Assembly (NCBI GenBank): GCA_017452335.1 | Contig: JAFTMP010000191.1 | Location: forward strand, 1-7,101 | Source of the DNA: Clostridia bacterium | GTDB lineage: Bacteria > Bacillota > Clostridia > Oscillospirales > CAG-272 | Direction: 5' to 3' | Length of the DNA: 7,101 nucleotides | Part shown: one piece after another, positions 4,955 to 7,101 of the stretch | Layout of the letters: each line of letters begins with the position of its first letter | How positions within the stretch are numbered: the stretch's first letter is position 1 | Notes under the pieces: model-generated | The model's database searches: none | Told to the model about the DNA's origin: nothing | The model's input: only the letters and a program-made list of their open reading frames with translations | Made by a program: the position numbers and the translations under genes

Positions 4955-5140
4955 TCCCAAAAACTTTGAATGCGGCAAACTGTCGTTTGCCAAAGAATAG
5001 AAGAATAAAAATACCCGCAAAGCCCACCAAAAGGGCAAAACGGGCGCATACAAATCTCTTTCCACGCCAAACGATAGTTTGGCGCACAACAAAGTTTTTG
5101 CGGGGGTGTGGGGGTGGCTTTTTTTAAAAAGCACCCCACA
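4955..5140. repeat. Inverted pair of palindromic repeat units (copies 2 and 3)
   Basis: Copy 2, forward: AAAACTTTGAATGC then GGCAAAC 4974-4980 with GTTTGCC 4985-4991. Copy 3, reverse: CGCCAAAC 5065-5072 with GTTTGGCG 5077-5084, followed by a G-rich linker and a hairpin with a T7 run at about 5107-5140. Between them is a degenerate hairpin (CCCGCAAAGCCC to GGGCAAAACGGG, about 5016-5044) that matches the terminator hairpin at 6776-6824. From 4734 to 5199 I see no gene. Confidence 0.72.
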
Positions 5141-5189
5141 AAAATACTCCCCAACGCACCCCAACGAAAAAACGCGGCATCTTGCCACA

Positions 5190-5238
5190 AAAAAACATCG
5201 GGGGAGTCCCAAATGCATTCTGCATTTGAGGCTCCCCC
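5190..5238 (-). terminator. Terminator of the minus-strand Cys-rich miniprotein
   Basis: The minus strand has a near-perfect long hairpin (plus 5200-5217 with 5221-5238; CAAATGCA/TGCATTTG inner stem, GGGGGAG/CTCCCCC outer stem), then GATGTTTTTTT. It starts 16 bp beyond the stop codon of the gene at 5254-5376, so it fits as that gene's terminator. Confidence 0.8.
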
Positions 5239-5253
5239 TTAGCTCATTTATCG

Positions 5254-5376
5254 TCAGCAGCCACAGCCGCAGGAACGAACATTGTTACCCGAGCCGCAGA
5301 AGCAGCACAGCAGGATCAGAGCAATAATGATGATCCAAACGATCTCGTTATCAAACAGGTTGCACAGGCAGTTCAT
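5254..5376 (-). CDS. Cys-rich single-span membrane miniprotein
   Basis: A 40-residue peptide with eight cysteines. Layout: MNCLCNLFDNE, a hydrophobic helix (about residues 12-27, IVWIIIIALILLCCFC), then a Gly/Cys tail ending CGCGC. Small proteins of this style, often near sporulation or stress genes, are common in Clostridia; I do not know a function. The start is fixed by AAGGAGG (plus 5384-5390) 7 nt upstream of the ATG; the longer ORF starting at 5451 has no ribosome binding site and adds a non-homologous-looking stretch. It has its own promoter and terminator, so it is an independent unit pointing against all the larger genes. Confidence 0.82.
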   Translation of the reverse strand: MNCLCNLFDNEIVWIIIIALILLCCFCGSGNNVRSCGCGC

Positions 5377-5431
5377 CTTTCGTCCTCCTTTAAGGAATAG
5401 AGGGTCAAGGTCTTTGCCCCTCTTCTCTACC

Positions 5432-5460
5432 ATTGTATGAGGATGCGCCAAATGTGTGAA
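5432..5460 (-). promoter_or_regulatory. Promoter of the Cys-rich miniprotein
   Basis: Minus strand: TTCACA (plus 5455-5460), 17-bp spacer, TACAAT (plus 5432-5437). The predicted leader of about 50 nt ends at the strong ribosome binding site. The -35 box is a weak match, so the call is moderate. Confidence 0.6.
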
Positions 5461-5464
5461 AACT

Positions 5465-5540
5465 TATGGGGGCGCTTTTTGAAAAAAGCCGCCCCCATAC
5501 CCCCTCAAAAACTTTGAACGCGCCAAACTGTCGTTTGGCG
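5465..5540 (+). repeat. Palindromic repeat family, copy 4 (forward orientation)
   Basis: A long hairpin (TATGGGGGC 5465-5473 with GCCCCCATA 5491-5499, inner T5/A5 stem) is followed by CTCAAAAACTTTGAACG and the 8-bp palindrome CGCCAAAC 5521-5528, TGTC, GTTTGGCG 5533-5540. It is the reverse of the arrangement at 395-471. The palindrome is exact. It separates the miniprotein promoter from the convergent-promoter module. Confidence 0.75.
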
Positions 5541-5598
5541 GGAAAGTTGATTCTTTTGGGATATTCTGCAAGACAAAGCCCCGTCTTTTCAAAACCAC

Positions 5599-5627
5599 TT
5601 GACAAAAATTTCTTTTTGCAGTATAAT
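5599..5627 (+). promoter_or_regulatory. Perfect consensus promoter, module 3
   Basis: TTGACA 5599-5604, 17-bp spacer, TATAAT 5622-5627. The stretch TTGACAAAA...TCTTTTTGCAGTATA aligns with the two toxin promoters (1752 and 2131). The predicted RNA starts near 5634. No gene with a ribosome binding site follows until 6173, so this drives a small RNA or a very long leader. Confidence 0.85.
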
Positions 5628-5636
5628 AAAGGCAAC

Positions 5637-5726
5637 AAAAAAAGGCAGGCTGTCGTACGGCAATACGACAGCCCTGCATAAGATGTGATGAAAGCACGTC
5701 CTATACAACCGGATAACCGGCACCCA
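5637..5726 (-). ncRNA. Putative antisense RNA of module 3
   Basis: Read on the minus strand from the promoter at 5733-5761, an RNA starting near 5726 meets the strong hairpin 5645-5677 and then seven U residues (plus 5637-5643), an excellent intrinsic terminator, giving about 90 nt. Size, orientation and position relative to a forward TTGACA promoter copy those of the two antitoxin RNAs at 1983-2065 and 2203-2288. Sequence similarity to them outside the promoter is not evident. Confidence 0.6.
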
Positions 5727-5732
5727 AGGAAG

Positions 5733-5761
5733 AGTATAACATATTTTTCGTTCTTTTTCAA
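5733..5761 (-). promoter_or_regulatory. Convergent minus-strand promoter, module 3
   Basis: Minus strand: TTGAAA (plus 5756-5761), 17-bp spacer, TATACT (plus 5733-5738). It faces the promoter at 5599-5627 across about 105 bp. Confidence 0.72.
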
Positions 5762-5808
5762 GGGGTTTTTAGTATAGGTTTTTTCCTTGCGGAATTTTTT
5801 AAATTTCC

Positions 5809-5841
5809 CGTGCCTGCATCACTTTTGCGGGCACGTTTTTT
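5809..5841 (+). terminator. Intrinsic terminator, module 3
   Basis: CGTGCCTGC 5809-5817 pairs with GCGGGCACG 5827-5835 (9 bp, one U-G pair), followed by six T at 5836-5841. It would end the plus-strand RNA from 5634. Confidence 0.8.
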
Positions 5842-5843
5842 GT

Positions 5844-6054
5844 GCTCGGTCTTTGGAGTCTCGTACCGAAGCAGAAAGCCGTTCGGTGCTTTGCACGGCA
5901 ATGTAAAGCATCGGCAAAGGGTAATGAAAGTACCTCACGCTGCCACCCGAAAATTCCCCCGAGACAGTTGGGTATTAGGGCGGTGAATATTATGGTATTA
6001 CGCAAAAGTAAGCCGTGTGAGGTGTGGGAAACCCGCCTTACGCGGTTTTTGTTT
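5844..6054 (+). ncRNA. Structured non-coding RNA candidate (possibly raiA-type)
   Basis: About 210 nt with no credible ORF but ordered pairing. Helix 1: GCTCGGT 5844-5850 with ACCGAAGC 5865-5872 (one bulge). Helix 2: 12 bp, 5884-5895 with 5902-5913. Long-range helix: ACCTCACGC 5932-5940 with GTGTGAGGT 6015-6023. Small TTAC/GTAA hairpin at 5998-6011. The loop of helix 1 contains GTCTCG (5858-5863), exactly complementary to CGAGAC (5960-5965), a possible pseudoknot. The element ends in a terminator-like hairpin with TTTTTGTTT (6029-6054). I see no T-box, M-box, cobalamin, SAM, tmRNA, RNase P or SRP signature. Size, pseudoknot and clostridial context make the raiA RNA class a candidate, but that is a guess. 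No clear dedicated promoter is visible, so it may be transcribed by readthrough from 5599. Confidence 0.55.
6029..6054 (+). terminator. Terminator ending the structured RNA
   Basis: AAACC-CGC pairs with GCGGTTT around a CTTAC loop (core CCGC 6033-6036 with GCGG 6042-6045, one bulged C), followed by a T-rich run interrupted by a single G (6046-6054). The stem is short, hence moderate confidence. Beyond it, 6060-6172 holds a further hairpin (GCAGTCAC/GTGACTGC) and no gene. Confidence 0.55.
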
Positions 6055-6172
6055 CGGGAGGGCTTATTGACTGTCGCGCAGTCACTTCCTTTGGCGGGGT
6101 GACTGCGTCAAGGCAATTGATATGCCCTTTCGCTTTTTATAGAATTCTTTAATGGAGCTGAAAGGTGGACCT

Positions 6173-6556
6173 ATGTGTAATTCCAATATGCAATTTCCCG
6201 CCCGTTTGCGCTATACGCCCTACGAGCACGACCCCGAAAAGCTGAATGAATTGCTCTGTGCACTTTTTCCCGTTCAGTCCCTTAAAGAACAGTTTCCCCT
6301 ATTTGTGGCGCTTTGTCAAAAATGTGCACAGTGGGCAGATGAAAACGGAGCGCGCATTGCCATTTTTAATTTGGAGCAGGAGCACGCCGCCAAAATTTGC
6401 ATTTTTGCACCTTCATTGACCCTTCAAGGGGCATCCCTTTCGGCGCCCATCAGCGCCCCTGCGCTGTTAAATTGCAGGATCACCCTGAGCGCCTGCGATA
6501 TGCTCTATGCCGAAGCGCCCAATGAGGTGTGCCTGTCGCTGGATGTTCCTTTTTAA
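6173..6556 (+). CDS. Unrecognised 127-residue protein
   Basis: I do not recognise this protein. It has no signal peptide or membrane segment and is probably cytoplasmic. It has a helical N-terminal half (EKLNELLCALFPVQSLKEQ, about 23-41; then a cysteine-containing helix VALCQKCAQWADENG, about 45-59) and a C-terminal half with several short beta-like strands (ARIAIFNLEQ, AKICIFAP, NEVCLSLDVPF). The alternating pattern is loosely like a small alpha/beta regulatory domain, but no motif confirms it. Seven or so cysteines are scattered rather than in CxxC pairs, apart from CQKC. ATG 6173 has AAAGGTGG (6161-6168) 4 nt upstream, the same ACCT-ATG spacing as the gene at 4038; an ATG at 6152 has no ribosome binding site. 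It is followed by a strong terminator inside a repeat. Confidence 0.75.
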   Translation: MCNSNMQFPARLRYTPYEHDPEKLNELLCALFPVQSLKEQFPLFVALCQKCAQWADENGARIAIFNLEQEHAAKICIFAPSLTLQGASLSAPISAPALLNCRITLSACDMLYAEAPNEVCLSLDVPF

Positions 6557-6609
6557 ATTCCACTCAAGGCACCCGCCAAAACACCCCCAAGTTTTTAAAA
6601 AAGTCATTT

Positions 6610-6765
6610 GGGGCACTGCCCCCTACCCCGCCAAGGGCACCGTCCTTGGAACCCGCTCGGGGTTCTACCCCGAGACCCCGCCAAGCCCCTTGGCGTTGCA
6701 AAGCAACTCCGAAAAAAGGGATTGGATTCCCAAAAACTATAAACGCGGCAAACTAACCTTTGCCG
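6610..6765 (+). repeat. Composite repeat with palindrome copy 5
   Basis: This repeats the order of 4754-4991 in shorter form: GGGCACTGCCCC start, hairpin CTCGGGGT 6656-6663 with ACCCCGAG 6667-6674, then GTTGCAAAGCAACTCC (only the right half of the long stem at 4905-4939), a short GGATT linker, AAAAACTATAAACGC, and the palindrome CGGCAAA 6746-6752 with TTTGCCG 6759-6765. One unit is present where 4754-4939 has three. Confidence 0.75.
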
Positions 6766-6881
6766 TAAAAGCACGAAAAAGCACCCGCAAAGCCTGTCAA
6801 AAAGGCAAAACGGGTGCTTTTTTTATATCCTTCTTGAATAGTAAGTAATTCACCGCAAGAAGTACAATAGTACTCCTCCAT
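6753..6881 (-). pseudogene. Truncated zinc-ribbon-like miniprotein gene running into the repeat
   Basis: A minus-strand ORF of 42 codons starts at 6881 with AGGAGA (plus 6890-6895) 8 nt upstream. It begins MEEYYCTSCGELLTIQEGYKK, with a CxxC knuckle typical of small clostridial zinc-ribbon proteins that normally have a second CxxC further on. From about residue 20 the frame enters the terminator hairpin and repeat, giving a low-complexity tail and no second CxxC. The simplest reading is a gene cut short when the repeat element arrived or rearranged. A real 42-residue peptide is possible. Confidence 0.5.
6776..6824 (+). terminator. Intrinsic terminator embedded in the repeat
   Basis: AAAAAGCACCCG 6776-6787 pairs perfectly with CGGGTGCTTTTT 6811-6822; an inner GCCT/AGGC stem caps it, and the plus-strand T run is seven long (6818-6824). 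The degenerate relative at about 5016-5044 has lost the U-tract. This is the likely terminator of the gene at 6173-6556, so the repeat family supplies working terminators. Confidence 0.85.
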
Positions 6882-6906
6882 CAACACATTCTCCTAATAT
6901 GAATTC

Positions 6907-7054
6907 CACTTTTTCTTTGGCAGCTAAAGGCGCAAAGAAAAAGTGCGCCAAACGGCACCCCAAACAGCTCATTTAGGGAAACTTTTCATGTGCCGTTCCA
7001 AAATATTCCTTGCGGCTGAAACGCCGCATTCCGCAAGCGGAAACGGAATATTTT
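6907..7054. other. Chain of three long hairpins at right edge
   Basis: Hairpin 1: CACTTTTTCTTT 6907-6918 with AAAGAAAAAGTG 6934-6945 (12 bp). Hairpin 2: AACGGCAC 6951-6958 with GTGCCGTT 6990-6997, plus an inner CCC-AAA/TTT-GGG stem. Hairpin 3: AAAATATTCC 7000-7009 with GGAATATTTT 7045-7054, enclosing TTGCGG/CCGCAA (7010-7015 with 7031-7036) and smaller alternatives. Spacers between hairpins are 5 and 2 nt. No gene is seen from 6882 to 7101. It could be a structured RNA, a repeat element, or the leader of the minus-strand ORF at 6881. Confidence 0.55.
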
Positions 7055-7101
7055 CAAAGCAAAAAAGTAAAGGGTATGCACCGCTTTCAAAAAGAAACGC
7101 C

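Larger units (their letters stand above)
5634..5841 (+). ncRNA. Putative small RNA from module 3 promoter
   Basis: The interval runs from the predicted start of the 5599-5627 promoter to the terminator at 5809-5841, about 208 nt. It opens with a strong hairpin (GCAGG-CTGTCGTA 5645-5657 with TACGACAG-C-CCTGC 5664-5677). No recognisable protein is encoded: a 29-codon ORF at 5688-5777 lacks a ribosome binding site. Identity unknown; it may be a toxin mRNA that lost its ORF or an independent small RNA. Confidence 0.5.

Noticed and set aside
4726..5127. 133-codon and related ORFs across the repeat block
   Set aside because: They translate the tandem 50-bp repeats and hairpins in several frames at once; none has a ribosome binding site or recognisable domain.
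5688..5777. 29-codon ORF with a hydrophobic end in module 3, considered as a toxin
   Set aside because: No ribosome binding site, proline- and arginine-rich N-terminus, and it overlaps the minus-strand promoter; too weak to call.
5932..6023. M-box magnesium riboswitch (CTGCC-ACCC-GAAA resembles part of it)
   Set aside because: The surrounding conserved M-box segments are absent and no Mg2+ transporter follows.
5842..6102. 86-codon ORF across the structured RNA region
   Set aside because: No ribosome binding site, no domain, and the sequence is better explained by ordered RNA pairing.

Overview
The window looks like a chromosomal, gene-sparse stretch from an anaerobic Clostridia genome (Bacillota, plausibly Oscillospiraceae or a relative). 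The evidence is the strong purine-rich ribosome binding sites (AGGAGG type), canonical sigma-A promoters (TTGACA-17-TATAAT), many U-tract terminators, small Cys-rich or zinc-ribbon-like miniproteins, and long intergenic stretches of GC-rich hairpin repeats. No ribosomal RNA, tRNA, CRISPR or transposase gene is visible.

Layout. 1-494 holds no gene I can support, only hairpin repeats. 495-1581 is a promoter and trpS (tryptophanyl-tRNA synthetase). 1590-1745 is a repeat and a terminator hairpin. 1752-2323 is the most interesting stretch: two tandem copies of what looks like a type I toxin-antitoxin module. Copy 1 has a 32-residue hydrophobic peptide with a very strong but sequestered ribosome binding site, a bidirectional terminator, and a perfect convergent promoter for an antisense RNA of about 83 nt. 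Copy 2 keeps both promoters, the terminator and the antisense RNA, but has lost the toxin start and most of the toxin ORF by an internal deletion, leaving an orphan antitoxin.

2344-3941 is a likely two-gene operon: a NagD-like HAD phosphatase and an unrecognised six-helix membrane protein. 4038-4733 is a calcineurin-like metallophosphoesterase (ApaH/PrpE type). 4754-5140 is a block of repeats including three 50-bp tandem units. 5254-5376 (minus) encodes a 40-residue Cys-rich membrane miniprotein with its own promoter and terminator.

5465-6150 is about 700 bp of non-coding but highly organised sequence: a palindromic repeat, a third pair of convergent promoters resembling the toxin-antitoxin modules but without a toxin, a terminator, and then a roughly 210-nt structured RNA candidate with a possible loop pseudoknot and its own terminator. 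6173-6556 is an unrecognised 127-residue protein. It is followed by another repeat whose hairpin serves as a terminator and into which a short minus-strand CxxC (zinc-ribbon-like) ORF runs. The right end, 6907-7054, is a chain of three long hairpins.

The protein-coding genes are ordinary housekeeping or unknown genes. The novelty lies in the small-RNA and small-peptide content of the spacers, and in a palindromic repeat family present at least five times in 7 kb with paired (compensatory) changes in its stem.
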